A DNA stretch of 64,000 bases from Alphaproteobacteria bacterium (GCA_018827375.1 JAHJYW010000020.1:48177-112176), one strand, 5' to 3'. Counted from the first letter of the stretch, positions 33,687 to 43,472 are shown. The notes: generated from the letters alone by a model not told the origin. Numbers and translations: made by a program.

Positions 33687-33734
33687 AAGGTCATTGGGGA
33701 GTCTGCAAGCACAAGCTCCCGTGAGGCGTATTGC

Positions 33735-34166
33735 TCAGGCGGCGCGGGCCGGCGCAGCAGCAGCAGGCATCTGTTCGAGCAGGAAGTCCTCGAAAGAGTC
33801 AGGGCGCTGGATGAAGCGGTTGAAAGGCAGGTTCGCCTTGAACACAGCCTTGGGCGCGATGTTGGCGCCGCAGCGGAGCGCCGCTTCGACAACCTGGTCA
33901 CGCGTGTCCATCGAGGAGACGACGGCAATGCGGTATTTGCCCATATTGGCAACGCGCGCGATCGTCATGTCGGGGTCTACACTGTCTGGCAGGCCGAGGT
34001 CGAGAACGACGAGATCGAAGCGTTCCAGGCGGAGGCGTGCTTCGGCAGCCATCAGATTTGGCGCCAATACAAGATCCACCTGAATGCGCGAGCGTGCGGC
34101 CTTGTCGGCGGCAATCGCCAACATGTCGCGGACCGGCTCGTGATCTTCAACCCAAAGAACTTTCAT
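33735..34166 (-). CDS. Single-domain response regulator
   Basis: A 143-residue receiver-domain protein with no output domain. MKVLWVEDHEPVRDML gives the acidic pocket (Glu7, Asp8); LVVLDLGLPDS gives the phospho-accepting Asp56; AVVSSMD covers the Ser/Thr switch, and Lys106 (NIAPKAV) takes the conserved lysine place. A 25-residue Ala/Pro-rich tail follows FEDFLLEQMP. Its kinase is not adjacent. Such proteins act through protein contacts or as phosphate sinks. Confidence 0.9.
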   Translation of the reverse strand: MKVLWVEDHEPVRDMLAIAADKAARSRIQVDLVLAPNLMAAEARLRLERFDLVVLDLGLPDSVDPDMTIARVANMGKYRIAVVSSMDTRDQVVEAALRCGANIAPKAVFKANLPFNRFIQRPDSFEDFLLEQMPAAAAPARAA

Positions 34167-34421
34167 ACTACTCTACCCCGATAAGGTTTTTGCTGCCTGA
34201 GCGTCTGTAACTGTCTGCGCCCGTCTGGAGAGGACATTGCCACCGGGGCCTTACAGCTTGGTAAAGCAGAACTTTCCGAAGTGTTGAAATCTCAACAGAT
34301 CGACGTTTTCGGGAAAGTTTTTTGGGGCCCCCAACCATGCCGCATCCGCTTTCCCGTAAGGGGAGTTCATGTATGCTGCGAGGCAGGGAAACGCCCGCGA
34401 AGAAAAAAAGCAAAAAAAGTC

Positions 34422-35324
34422 ATGACAGACGATATTGTCCCCCCCGTGCGCGAGGTATCGCCCGTATCTGCCTTCCATGTGGATGCCAGTGAAGCGGATC
34501 AGCACATCGTCGACGTGCTGATCGAGGAGCGCTGCCCGAAGATCAGGGGGCACTGGTCATGGCCTTTGGTGCGACCTGCACTCTACCAGGTGCTCGGCTA
34601 TGGCAAGGCGCGCCGCATGGCCGACGAGATTGTCCAGTTGAACGGACGCCAGTCCTTTGACCTCCTGTCGGACCAGCTTGCCTTTGACCTCACGGTCGAT
34701 GGCATTCAGCGCATGCCGAAATCAGGGCGGTTGATCGTTGCCGCCAACCACCCCACCGGGCTTGCCGATGGGGTCGCGGTCTGGGACCTGCTGAAACAGG
34801 TACGCGACGATATTATCTTCTTTGCCAATGCGGATGCCGTCCGGGTGAACCCGAAATTCGAGGATGTGATCATTCCGGTCGAATGGGTTGCGGCCAAGCG
34901 CACGCCTGCCAAGACACGCGAGACGCTGAAGCGCGCGGCTGAGGCTTTTGCACAGGAGAAGTGCGTCGTCATCTTTCCGTCAGGCCGCTTGGCGCGCCGC
35001 GTCGATGGGGTGCTACAGGAGAAGGACTGGTTCTCGACCGTTGTCGGACTCGCCCGCAAGCAGAAGGCACCGATCCTGCCGCTTAACGTCGATGCGCAGA
35101 ATTCGGCGCTTTATTACCTCTTCTGCGACCTCAATGACGAACTGCGCGACATCACGCTTTTCCATGAATTGCTCAACAAGCGCGGCTCGAAATTCAGCAT
35201 GACATTTGGCCAGATGATTGATCCGGCCAAACTTGAGGGTGATGCCAATGCCCTCACCGAAAAACTGAAGCACCATGTCGCGTATGACCTGCTTGCAGAC
35301 AGTGGTGCCGTGTTCACGCCATAA
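34422..35324 (+). CDS. PlsC-type lysophospholipid acyltransferase
   Basis: A 300-residue protein with an acyltransferase (PlsC/LPLAT) domain at about 95-240. The catalytic histidine motif is NHPTGLADG near residue 110, which has one residue more between His and Asp than the classical NHxxxxD, and FPSGRLARRVDG near 187 replaces the usual FPEGT. This is seen in the hemolysin-like / OlsA-like branch. It may acylate phospholipid or ornithine-lipid precursors at the membrane. The start at ATG 34422 is preceded by an A-rich stretch and no canonical ribosome site. Confidence 0.82.
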   Translation: MTDDIVPPVREVSPVSAFHVDASEADQHIVDVLIEERCPKIRGHWSWPLVRPALYQVLGYGKARRMADEIVQLNGRQSFDLLSDQLAFDLTVDGIQRMPKSGRLIVAANHPTGLADGVAVWDLLKQVRDDIIFFANADAVRVNPKFEDVIIPVEWVAAKRTPAKTRETLKRAAEAFAQEKCVVIFPSGRLARRVDGVLQEKDWFSTVVGLARKQKAPILPLNVDAQNSALYYLFCDLNDELRDITLFHELLNKRGSKFSMTFGQMIDPAKLEGDANALTEKLKHHVAYDLLADSGAVFTP

Positions 35325-35386
35325 GGGTACGACCCGCAGCAAGCTTCACTTGAACTTGCCCGCGATGCGCCCTAGACGCGCTCGCC

Positions 35387-35878
35387 ATGCTTGAAATTAT
35401 TCCTGAAACACCTGCTATTCACGCCGTCGCCATCGAGTCCCTTTTCGATGTCACGTTTGGTCCCGGTCACTTTGCCAAGACCGCTGAGCGCCTGCGCGAG
35501 TTTTCCCGGTCGCTGCCGACGATCAGCCGCGTCGCCGTGCTGGATGACGAGGTTGTTGCGGTCTGCCGTGTCTGGCCGCTCGTCGTGGGGGAGGCCCGCA
35601 CGCGGGCCCTGTTCTACGGGCCTGTGGCGGTTACGCCGGAACATCGTGGCAGCCGGCTTGGACAGGCCGTGACCGCTGCTGCACTGGAAGCGGGGGAGGC
35701 CGAGGGTTGGCCTGCTGCCGTGCTGATCGGCGCGCCATCCTATTTTGGCGAGATTGGTTTTGAAGTGACGCCGCGTGGCCAGCTTGTCTTTCCGGGCCCC
35801 CAGGACCAGGGCCGCGTGATGGTGAAAAGCCTCGCGGGCGATGCTAGCCAGCTGTCAGGTCTCGTTACGGCTCTCTGA
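35387..35878 (+). CDS. GNAT-family N-acetyltransferase
   Basis: A 163-residue acetyltransferase of the YhbS-like group. The acetyl-CoA pyrophosphate loop is visible as the stretch VTPEHRGSRLGQAVTAAAL (core HRGSRLG) near residues 85-103, followed by VLIGAPSYFGEIGFE typical of this subfamily (core GAPSYFGEIGFE). The substrate is unknown. It stands alone between the acyltransferase and a convergent lipoprotein gene. Confidence 0.88.
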   Translation: MLEIIPETPAIHAVAIESLFDVTFGPGHFAKTAERLREFSRSLPTISRVAVLDDEVVAVCRVWPLVVGEARTRALFYGPVAVTPEHRGSRLGQAVTAAALEAGEAEGWPAAVLIGAPSYFGEIGFEVTPRGQLVFPGPQDQGRVMVKSLAGDASQLSGLVTAL

Positions 35879-35897
35879 CTTTGAGAGCGTCACGGCC

Positions 35898-36374
35898 TCA
35901 CTCCTTTGTGGGGCGTTCGTCCAGGGGCAGGGCGTATTCCGCCGGCACGCCATCTACATACAGGCCTTCGTGAAACAACTCGCCTTGCATGTCGCGCGCA
36001 GTGCCGGGGCCGTTCAGCAAGCCGTTCGCGAACAGTCCGGCCATCACGGTGCCGCTGTCGGGAAGGGTGAGCACGCCGTAGCCATCATAGGCACCATCCT
36101 TGGTCTCGCCCTGATAGCTCGCCATGAGGGCAGGGCCTTCATAGATGTCGTCGGCATATAGCTCGATGGGTGCGTAATTGGTGGCCACTTCCAGCGCTCT
36201 CGCTTCGGCAGCGCGCGCTGTCATCGCGTCGGCTGTGGCGGCTTTCGGCAGCGCAGCCGCGCTCGCTTCTGGCACAGGCGCGACAGGGTCCTGCGGCGTG
36301 GGAGGATTTGGTCCACAGGCGACGCACAGGATTGCAGCCAGACTGGCAATAATAGGGGTGCGTAGGACGGGCAT
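35898..36374 (-). CDS. Lipoprotein with MORN-like repeats
   Basis: A 158-residue lipoprotein with signal peptide and the lipobox CVAC (Cys20), followed by a Pro/Ala-rich linker (21-60). The C-terminal half has MORN-like patterns, such as YQGETKDGAYDGYGVLTLPD (core DGAYDGYGVLTL) and GLFANGLLNGPGTA, ending in FHEGLYVDG. AAGGAGG lies 7 bases before ATG 36374. MORN repeats bind lipids or proteins; the specific role is unknown. Confidence 0.8.
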   Translation of the reverse strand: MPVLRTPIIASLAAILCVACGPNPPTPQDPVAPVPEASAAALPKAATADAMTARAAEARALEVATNYAPIELYADDIYEGPALMASYQGETKDGAYDGYGVLTLPDSGTVMAGLFANGLLNGPGTARDMQGELFHEGLYVDGVPAEYALPLDERPTKE

Positions 36375-36472
36375 GGCGGCCTCCTTGTGATTGCCTGGCC
36401 ACGCTATCACAAATTGCCATCAGGCGACATGTCTGGCGTTGCGCTGATTGCCAATGTGGCTTGCGCGCTTTA

Positions 36473-36511
36473 GTGACAAATCCGGGCGTCTTGTGCGTGG
36501 GGGTGACAAAT
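36473..36511 (+). promoter_or_regulatory. Direct repeat GTGACAAAT before a LysR gene
   Basis: GTGACAAAT occurs at 36473-36481 and again at 36503-36511, 30 bp apart; the second copy runs into the ATG of the LysR gene at 36510. The spacing of three helical turns suggests a possible autoregulatory site. The evidence is the repeat alone. Confidence 0.3.
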
Positions 36512-37439
36512 GACGGATCTGCGTCTGATCCAGTATTTCGAGGTCGTGTACCGGTTGCTGAGTTTCTCAAAGGCCGCAGAGGAGTTGCATCTCACCCACT
36601 CGGCTGTGACCCGTGCCATCAAGACACTCGAAGAGGCCTGGAATACGCCGCTCTTCTATCGCACGACGCGTTCAGTTGTGCCGACCGAGGCAGGCGAACG
36701 CCTGTATCCGAGGGCTGTTGAGCTGCTGGCTTTCTCGGCAACGGTCATGCGGGAAACGGTTTCCGGCGACCGCGAACTGAAGATCATTGGTGGTCCCATC
36801 GCCTATGACATTCTCCTGCCGACAGTGATCAATGCCTATCGTGAGGTGGCGCCCCGGACGCGCGTTCGGGCCGATGTGATGGCGCCGCATGCGGCCGTGG
36901 AAGAAATGGTGCAGCGGCGCGCGGATGTTGTCATTTTCAACATGTCGACCTTGCAGGCCATGCCGCATGCCGGGCGGCTGCGTTTCCATGAAGTCATGAC
37001 CGAAGCCTTCGTCATGCTTTTCCGGCCCAACCATCCCATCATCGACATGGACAACCGGTTTGAGTCGCTGCTTTCCTTTCCGTGGGCATTCCCGGGTTAT
37101 CTAGACTATCTCGATGGCCAGCTACCGGAAGGCATGGCTGAAGCCTTGGTCAATGCAGAGGCGCCGCAATACACGCTCTATAGTCCCACAGCCTGCATGA
37201 ATCTTTCCATGATGTCCGACGTCCTGACCATAGTGCCCATCTCGCTGGCGCAGGCCAATCTTGAGACCGGACGGCTCGCGGCCAAGCGCCTTCCCGGGAT
37301 ACCGGACTATCGTGTGGGCATCGGATTCCGGCGGGAGGCCGAGAAGGAACCTCATATTCGCGATCTTCTGGGATGTGTTGATTCAGTTGCACGTACGCTC
37401 GGTCGCGCAAATTCGCAGCAGTTGAAACGCCTGCTCTGA
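36510..37439 (+). CDS. LysR-family transcription regulator
   Basis: A 309-residue LysR-type regulator. The helix-turn-helix reads RLIQYFEVVYRLLSFSKAAEELHLTHSAVTRAIK across residues 5-38 (core ELHLTHSAVTRAIK), and the effector domain lies at 88-295. The effector domain has LKIIGGPIAYDILLP and SPTACMNLSMMSDVLTIVP (core MNLSMMSDVLTIVP), which contacts the ligand. Neighbours give no obvious target; it is divergent from the MORN-like lipoprotein gene. Confidence 0.88.
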   Translation: MTDLRLIQYFEVVYRLLSFSKAAEELHLTHSAVTRAIKTLEEAWNTPLFYRTTRSVVPTEAGERLYPRAVELLAFSATVMRETVSGDRELKIIGGPIAYDILLPTVINAYREVAPRTRVRADVMAPHAAVEEMVQRRADVVIFNMSTLQAMPHAGRLRFHEVMTEAFVMLFRPNHPIIDMDNRFESLLSFPWAFPGYLDYLDGQLPEGMAEALVNAEAPQYTLYSPTACMNLSMMSDVLTIVPISLAQANLETGRLAAKRLPGIPDYRVGIGFRREAEKEPHIRDLLGCVDSVARTLGRANSQQLKRLL

Positions 37440-37588
37440 GATCGACCCAAAAGTTAATTTGATACTTTGGCGCACAAATAGTCGATAATTACTCAATTGT
37501 AGTCATTAGTATCCTGTCGTAACCCAACCGCGTCTTTGTGATGTGGCGCGTCCCCCACCCAGAACCGCATCACGGCTAAAAGGCACTT

Positions 37589-37622
37589 TGCCAGGCAGTG
37601 TATCCCCGCTGCCTGGCATTTG
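37589..37622 (+). terminator. Probable terminator between LysR and the vWA/GATase gene
   Basis: TGCCAGGCAG (37589-37598) pairs perfectly with CTGCCTGGCA (37609-37618) around a 10-base loop and is followed by TTTG. It lies 150 bases after the LysR stop and 60 bases after the convergent gene's stop, so it may serve either side. The T run is short. Confidence 0.55.
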
Positions 37623-37678
37623 CCTCGCGTGGCCGCCCGAAAGACACAACATCAAATGTATCGCCGCGCAGCAGGGGC

Positions 37679-39718
37679 TTATCGACCCTCACGCCGCCAT
37701 GCGAGGATCAACAGGATCACAAGCAGCCCCGCCGCCAGGATGCCGGGCAGCAGGGGCTGGCTCGTCGATGAGCGCACCGCGTAGGCGCCGCGCTCGCGCA
37801 ATCCCAGCCAGTTGCCGCCTGCCGCCGCACCGCGTGCGCTGACGCGGCGGATTTCAGGAAGATCCGAGCCAGCCGCATTCAGCCGGAATACGTCGCCGCC
37901 CGTTTGCTTCGCGAAGGGGGCCATGATCTCGGTGCTGGACTGGAGGTCGGCGTATTCCTTGGGGTTGGCCGGGCCGTTCAGGGCGACGGCTTCCAGCCCG
38001 CCAGCTTCTGCCCGGTAGAGGCCGAGCTGGTCGATGGGGGCTTCAGCGGTAAAGATGCCGGGGGCTTTCTGTCGCCAGATGGGTTCGAGCGTGCGCCCTT
38101 CCGGTGTTTCCAGCCGCAAGGGCGGCGCGGTGTCTAGCAGGGTGCGCAGCTCCATCTTGGCTGTATCGCCTTCAGCAGACAGGCTGAGGCGGCGTTCCTC
38201 CAGCTCGGGCTCCTTCATCATCCAGTGCACGGTGCGCCGGATCAGTTCGGAGAAGGGGCCGCCACCGTCATGCCCGCGCGCCCAGAGCCAGATCTGGTCG
38301 GACATCAGCATGCCGACGCGGCCCTTGTCGACGCGGTCGACAACAAAGAGTGGCTTATCGTCGGGACCGCTCATCAGCACGTCGCCGGCCTGAGCGGTGG
38401 CTTCGATATAGCGCATCCAGCCGCCCCATTTCTGGCCGTCCAGCGGCGCCGTCACGGCATGGCGTTTGCCGACTTCGGTGAGTCTCGGTGTGAACTCGCC
38501 CGTACGGATCCGTCCGGTAGGGGAAGCGGGCAGCACGGCGGCGAGGGGAGAGCGGGCAAGACTGCCGGGGCCGGCGAAAGGCTCGCCTGCCGCAATCAGG
38601 AGCGCGCCACCATCCGTGACATAGCGAGCCATGTTGGCAAGGTAGGACTGCGTGATGACACCCCGACGCTCATACTGGTCAAAGATGATGAGGTCGAAAT
38701 CCTTCAGCTTGTCCTCGAACAGTTCCTCGGTCGGAAAAGCGATGAGGGCGAGTTCGTCGGTCGGCGTGTAATCGGTCTTGTAGGGTGGACGCAGGATGGT
38801 GAAGTGGACGAGATCGACCGATGGGTCGGATTTCAGAAGGTCGCGCCAGACCCGGCCGGCCTGGTTCGGTTTGCCGGTGACCAGGAGTACGCGCAGGCGG
38901 TCGCGAACGCCGGCCAGCGTGGATGCAGTGCGGTTATTCGCCAGCGTCAACTCTTCGCGTCCGGGTGGCACCTCGACCACGATCACATTCTCGCCGCGAC
39001 GTTCGATTTCGATGGGGAGTTTTGTGTCCTCGCCGGCCTTAACCTTGATGCGTTCGGCCTGTCCGCCATTCAGCGAGACACTGAGTTCGACTTCGCCGCC
39101 ATCCGGGTCATCGACACGCACGACAAGGTTTGCGGTTTCGCCAACGATGCCGAAATTCGGTGCATCGACAATCTGGACGCGCCGGTCACCCCGATCCGGA
39201 TCGCCAACGACCAGCCCGTGCACTGGCCCAATGGCGCTGCCCTGATCTGCGCCGGTCGGCAGATCATGGACCTGTCCATCGGTCACGAAGATGGCACCCG
39301 CAATCCGGTCGCGCGGTACATCGGCCATCAGGCCTTCCAGCGCGCCATAGAGATGCGTGCCGTCATCACGCGGATCGGATTCCAGCACACGCACTTCCAG
39401 CGACGTGTCGGCTTCCAGTTTGGTCTTGAGTTCATTGAACGCCGCATTGGCGGCGCTCGCCCTGTCACCGAACTGCATGCTCTCGGATCGGTCGAGGATC
39501 AGGGCGGCCACCGAGGGCAGGGGCTCCCGCTCCTCTTCCACGAGAGAAGGATTGGAAAGGGCTGCGGCAAGCAATGTCAGCGCAAGGCCGCGTGTCAGTG
39601 CTGCGCGGCCGCGCAGGACGACATAGGCGATCCAGGCCAGCGCGGCGACGGCAACGACCAGCCAGAAGACCGGCCAGCCCAGGAAGGGCTCAAAGCTGAG
39701 GCGGGTGGCATCAATCAT
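37679..39718 (-). CDS. Membrane protein with vWA-like and GATase1-like domains
   Basis: A 679-residue protein with two N-terminal membrane helices (about 15-34 and 41-56), a von Willebrand A-like domain beginning LILDRSESMQF near residue 73, a beta-sandwich region, a glutamine-amidotransferase-like fold near 275-500 (LRVLLVTGKPNQ, LIIFDQYER, GGALLIAAGEPFAG), and a C-terminal helix (about 652-674) before WRREGR. It is the last gene of the MoxR/DUF58 operon and overlaps the preceding gene by 4 bp. It probably forms part of a membrane complex on the periplasmic face. Its function is unknown. Confidence 0.8.
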   Translation of the reverse strand: MIDATRLSFEPFLGWPVFWLVVAVAALAWIAYVVLRGRAALTRGLALTLLAAALSNPSLVEEEREPLPSVAALILDRSESMQFGDRASAANAAFNELKTKLEADTSLEVRVLESDPRDDGTHLYGALEGLMADVPRDRIAGAIFVTDGQVHDLPTGADQGSAIGPVHGLVVGDPDRGDRRVQIVDAPNFGIVGETANLVVRVDDPDGGEVELSVSLNGGQAERIKVKAGEDTKLPIEIERRGENVIVVEVPPGREELTLANNRTASTLAGVRDRLRVLLVTGKPNQAGRVWRDLLKSDPSVDLVHFTILRPPYKTDYTPTDELALIAFPTEELFEDKLKDFDLIIFDQYERRGVITQSYLANMARYVTDGGALLIAAGEPFAGPGSLARSPLAAVLPASPTGRIRTGEFTPRLTEVGKRHAVTAPLDGQKWGGWMRYIEATAQAGDVLMSGPDDKPLFVVDRVDKGRVGMLMSDQIWLWARGHDGGGPFSELIRRTVHWMMKEPELEERRLSLSAEGDTAKMELRTLLDTAPPLRLETPEGRTLEPIWRQKAPGIFTAEAPIDQLGLYRAEAGGLEAVALNGPANPKEYADLQSSTEIMAPFAKQTGGDVFRLNAAGSDLPEIRRVSARGAAAGGNWLGLRERGAYAVRSSTSQPLLPGILAAGLLVILLILAWRREGR

Positions 39719-42609
39719 TGCGGCTCACTCCCGGGAGCGGTGCCCCGCAAATCGTTCGGCCCGATGGCGCCGCCATCTTCTGTCTGAATGTCGCTGCCCT
39801 CGCCGTCGCTCTCGCCTTCGCCGAGGCGTTCGAGCAGGGCCGGCAAGTGGACCTGATCGTCCTTGTAGTTACCCGTCAGGACGTACATCACCAGATTGAC
39901 GCCAAAGCGCCGCGCCATTTCGCGCTGCTGGGGCCCGCCATCCACGGAATACAGATCGCGGCCCCGATCATCCACGGCCCAGGCCGAAACCCAGTCTGCA
40001 TCGCCGATGAAGAGGCGCGAGACTCCATCACCGCGCGGGGCATTGGGACCGCCCGTCTTCTCGATCCAGAGACGGCGATTGGCGAAACGACCGGGGTAAT
40101 CGTCGATCAGGTAGAAGCTGCGTGCGAGGACGTGATTGGACGGCACAGGCTGCAGCGGTGGGGCATCAAGGCCTTCGAGCAAAGTCTCAAGCGGCGCCAC
40201 GTTCGTATCGGTGCCGATTGTGCCGCCCGCCCTTGTATCAATGATCAGAGCGCCGCCGGAGCGCAGGTAGGTGTTGAGATGGGCTATGGCGGTTTCCGTA
40301 AGCGGTGGAGCGCCTTCGGGCACGCTGAAATAGATCAGCGGATATAGCTCAAGGGCATCGGTTTCGAGGTTGAGGGAATCGGGTTCTGCAGGTTCCACCG
40401 ATGTGCGCAGGCTCAGCACCGACGAGATACCTGAGAGACCTGCGCGGGTACGTTCGTCCAGCGCCCGGTTGCCGGTCTCGACATAGCCGAAGCGCATCGT
40501 CAGCGCGGCGTCGATTTCCTTCTGGGTGGCATTGCCGGTGCGGGCGAGGGGCTCAACCTGCGGCGCTGTCGAGACACGGCGGAAGGAGCCATCCGGCATC
40601 TGCTGGTAGCGATAGGACTGGGCCTCAGCGCCGTGGGGCAAGGCGGTTGCCATGGCGCAGATGAGCAGCAATGCAGCAGCGTCTTTTGCCTTGCGGCCCA
40701 TCCGGGGAAGGTGACCTGCGACCAGAAGGGCCACAAACAGGTCAAGCGCCAGAAGAATGGCGGCGAGCGAGAGGAGGGGACCAGCGAGCCGCAGCGAGCG
40801 GGCCTCTGCGTCGCCGAGCAGGCGGGCCGACACGGGCCATGCCGCGATCAGGTTCGGTTTCGACCCGGCGCCGGCATTGAGGGCGCGTGTGCCGGCAGGG
40901 CCTTGGTATAGGCCCGGAGGGTGGGCTTCGGAGGGTTTTACGGTGCCAAAGTCAGATGCCTTGAGTGGCGCAGCACTGGCGCCCGCCGCAGACAGGCGAC
41001 CATAACCGTCGAGGACGAGTTGCGGCGTGTACGCGCCCTCGACATCGCCGACCGTTTCCCCGCGCCCCGCAGCGATGGACCGGCGCAGCATCTGCTCGAA
41101 GGTGCCTGAATAAGGCAGGTCAGACCAATCCGGCCCTGCGGTGATGTGGAAGAGGATCAGCGTGCCTGACCCGCGCGTGTCCGCTGTCACCAACGGGCTG
41201 CCATCAGCGAGGTGGGCCCAGGTCTTGCGGCCAAGGTCCGGCGCTGGCTTGGCGAGGACCTGCTGGCGAATGCGCACGTCTGACGGGATCGGCAGGCCAT
41301 CAAATGGCGATGTGGCAGGGAAGGGAGCCATGGCCTGTGGCTCATCCCATGCGAGGGCGCCGCCGAGCGCGCGCGATGATCGGCGCAACGCAACCGGCAG
41401 CAGGTCGTCCCCCTGTGCAGCGAGGTGAGGGCCAGCAAAGCGGATCAGCGCGCCGCCCTGTTCGACCCAGTCTGTCAGCCGCTGGGCGTCTTCGGACTGG
41501 ATCTGGCCGATGTCAGTCAGGATGATCGCATCGGGCGACGTGGCGACCAGCGATTCAATGCTGCCTTCGGTTATCGACGCGAACGGTTCGAGTGCCTTGC
41601 GCACATAGTGCATGTCGGAAAGGAGGGGCTGCGCCGTAGCGCCAGCGTCGACAAGACCGACACGGCGTGAGCGTTCGGATGAATCCCAGAGCCAGACTGT
41701 GCCAGCGCCCTGGCGCCCGGTTGCGGTAAAGCGCGCCACACGTGACAGGGCTGCTGCAGGGATGGAAAAGCTTGCGGTGGCTTCGCGTTCGCCATCAGCA
41801 AACACAACTTCGGACGTGGCGAGCGCCGACCCGTCCAACGTCAGGGCAGAGACAAAGCTGCGCTCTTCGCCGCGGGGCTGGACCCGGCGCAGCGTGACTG
41901 ACACAGAATCCGTTTGTGAGGCGATCCCCGTGATTGCGGCGGGCCCGGTAGGCGGGGCGGCATAGACAGAGAGTGGGGCCATGGCGGCCAGCGCAGCTGC
42001 AAAGGCACGCCCGCCTTCATCCTCGACGCCGTCGCTTGCCCAGAAGATGCGGTCCGGTTTCAGGCCGGAATCTTTCAGGCGCTTCAGTGCTTCGGTGCGG
42101 TCAGTGCCCCAGGCTTGCGGACGCAGGGAATTGAGGCGTTTGGCCATGTCGGCGCGCGAGAGGCGCGTGGCAGGATCGGCGTTAAGTGTTTGCGGCGCCG
42201 TGAGCAGGAGGTGCGCCGGGGCATCGCGCCCGCCGGTGTCGAGCGTGGCGGTGGCTGCATCCACCAGCTCGCTCCAGCGCGGCGCGGATGGCCAGCCATT
42301 ATCAACGACAATCAGAAGCGCACCGCCGGCATCGGACGCCGCATTCTTGGCGCCGGGGGCGTAGACCGGCTGGGAAAGGCCGGCGATCGCGGCAGCGGCG
42401 GCGAGCGTGCGGATCAGCCAGACCCACCAAGGTGTGCGGGCCGGTGTTTCTTCCTTCGGTTCCACGCCTTCGAGCAGGCGCAGCGAGGGCAGTTCAACAT
42501 CCTTTGGCGCAGGCGGCGTTGCCCGCAGCACCCACCAGATGATCGGCAGCGACAGGAGTGCAAACAGCGCCAGCGGCGCACCAAACAGGAATGGGCCGAG
42601 CGCTGTCAT
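39715..42609 (-). CDS. BatA-like membrane protein with DUF4159 domain
   Basis: A 964-residue protein. The N-terminus (1-85) is the BatA/aerotolerance membrane module, with FGAPLALFALLSLPIIWWVLR (core LFALLSLPIIWW) and a second helix WWVWLIRTLAAAAAIAGLS. A vWA-like domain starts near 98 at LLIVVDNGWPS. A GATase-like region lies near 300-560, a membrane helix near 615-640, and the DUF4159 domain at about 690-930, with LTMRFGYVETGNRALDE and ARRFGVNLVMYVLTGNYKDD (core NLVMYVLTGNYKDD). It overlaps both operon neighbours by 4 bp. Confidence 0.88.
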   Translation of the reverse strand: MTALGPFLFGAPLALFALLSLPIIWWVLRATPPAPKDVELPSLRLLEGVEPKEETPARTPWWVWLIRTLAAAAAIAGLSQPVYAPGAKNAASDAGGALLIVVDNGWPSAPRWSELVDAATATLDTGGRDAPAHLLLTAPQTLNADPATRLSRADMAKRLNSLRPQAWGTDRTEALKRLKDSGLKPDRIFWASDGVEDEGGRAFAAALAAMAPLSVYAAPPTGPAAITGIASQTDSVSVTLRRVQPRGEERSFVSALTLDGSALATSEVVFADGEREATASFSIPAAALSRVARFTATGRQGAGTVWLWDSSERSRRVGLVDAGATAQPLLSDMHYVRKALEPFASITEGSIESLVATSPDAIILTDIGQIQSEDAQRLTDWVEQGGALIRFAGPHLAAQGDDLLPVALRRSSRALGGALAWDEPQAMAPFPATSPFDGLPIPSDVRIRQQVLAKPAPDLGRKTWAHLADGSPLVTADTRGSGTLILFHITAGPDWSDLPYSGTFEQMLRRSIAAGRGETVGDVEGAYTPQLVLDGYGRLSAAGASAAPLKASDFGTVKPSEAHPPGLYQGPAGTRALNAGAGSKPNLIAAWPVSARLLGDAEARSLRLAGPLLSLAAILLALDLFVALLVAGHLPRMGRKAKDAAALLLICAMATALPHGAEAQSYRYQQMPDGSFRRVSTAPQVEPLARTGNATQKEIDAALTMRFGYVETGNRALDERTRAGLSGISSVLSLRTSVEPAEPDSLNLETDALELYPLIYFSVPEGAPPLTETAIAHLNTYLRSGGALIIDTRAGGTIGTDTNVAPLETLLEGLDAPPLQPVPSNHVLARSFYLIDDYPGRFANRRLWIEKTGGPNAPRGDGVSRLFIGDADWVSAWAVDDRGRDLYSVDGGPQQREMARRFGVNLVMYVLTGNYKDDQVHLPALLERLGEGESDGEGSDIQTEDGGAIGPNDLRGTAPGSEPQ

Positions 42610-43472
42610 CCGCGCGCCCCGAAACTCTCAAGTGCCATTTTCAGGCGCGCGGCGCCGTGCAGGCTGGGGGTCGCCGTCGTGTGTGTGACGAGGCGCCAGC
42701 CGATCTGCGTGGCAAGGCTGAGCAGGGCTTCGCGTTGCTCGGCAAACTTGCGCTGGTATTCGTCGCGCATCGTTTCGGCGCGTCCAAGGATGCGGTCAAC
42801 CAAAGCGCCGGGCCGGTGCAGCTTCACGCGGCCCTGGAAGGGAAAGTCGAGTTCGATCGGCGCTGCGACCGCCAGCAGGACTCCTTCGGGGCATTTGGCA
42901 GCGAGCGGTTTCAGCCGTGCCTGCCATTCCGGGATCGGATCATAGAAGTCCGATGCGATGACGAGCGTGGCAGATGTGCGGGGTGGTGGCGGGAAGGGGC
43001 TGTCGCCGCCGTTTGAAATATCTTCCGCCAGCCGATCAACCGCCCGTTTGCCAAAGCTGGGCGTACGGCCCCCCCCTAGCGCGCCAATCCGTTCGCCATC
43101 CTTTGACATCATCAGGCCGAGGGCCAGCATCAGGAGACGCGCTTCATCTGCCTTGGTGCGAATGTCGCCGTCGCCCTTCCAGTTGAAGCCCGGATGCGGG
43201 TCGCACCAGAACAGCACGGTGCGCGCGGTTTCCAGTTCAGTCTCGCGCACGAACAATTCGCTGCCCTTGGCCGAGCGGCGCCAGTCAACCCGGTCTGCCG
43301 CATCTTCCTGCGTATGGCGGCGGTACTGCCAGAACTGTTCGCCCGTGCCCGCGCGGCGGCGCCCGGCACTGCCGATATGGGCGGCCTCAGAGGCCTCAGC
43401 CTTGAAGTTCAGGTTCGGCAACTGGCGAGCCAGCGCCTCGGCTTCAGCGCGAAGATCGGATGAGGGGGTCAT
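42606..43472 (-). CDS. DUF58 domain protein
   Basis: A 288-residue protein of the DUF58 family, the usual partner of MoxR ATPases. The family core is visible as RRAGTGEQFWQYRRHTQEDAADRVDWRRSAKGSELFVRE (key motifs GEQFWQYRRH, DRVDWRRSAK and LFVRETE) at about 40-80, followed by a vWA-like fold. ATG 43472 overlaps the stop of the lipoprotein gene (ATGA), so translation is coupled. DUF58 proteins are thought to be targets or adaptors of MoxR chaperones. Confidence 0.92.
   Translation of the reverse strand: MTPSSDLRAEAEALARQLPNLNFKAEASEAAHIGSAGRRRAGTGEQFWQYRRHTQEDAADRVDWRRSAKGSELFVRETELETARTVLFWCDPHPGFNWKGDGDIRTKADEARLLMLALGLMMSKDGERIGALGGGRTPSFGKRAVDRLAEDISNGGDSPFPPPPRTSATLVIASDFYDPIPEWQARLKPLAAKCPEGVLLAVAAPIELDFPFQGRVKLHRPGALVDRILGRAETMRDEYQRKFAEQREALLSLATQIGWRLVTHTTATPSLHGAARLKMALESFGARG

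Noticed and set aside
38225..39787. Long plus-strand frame opposite the vWA/GATase gene
   Set aside because: Antisense frame over a tightly coupled operon gene; composition is that of a shadow frame.
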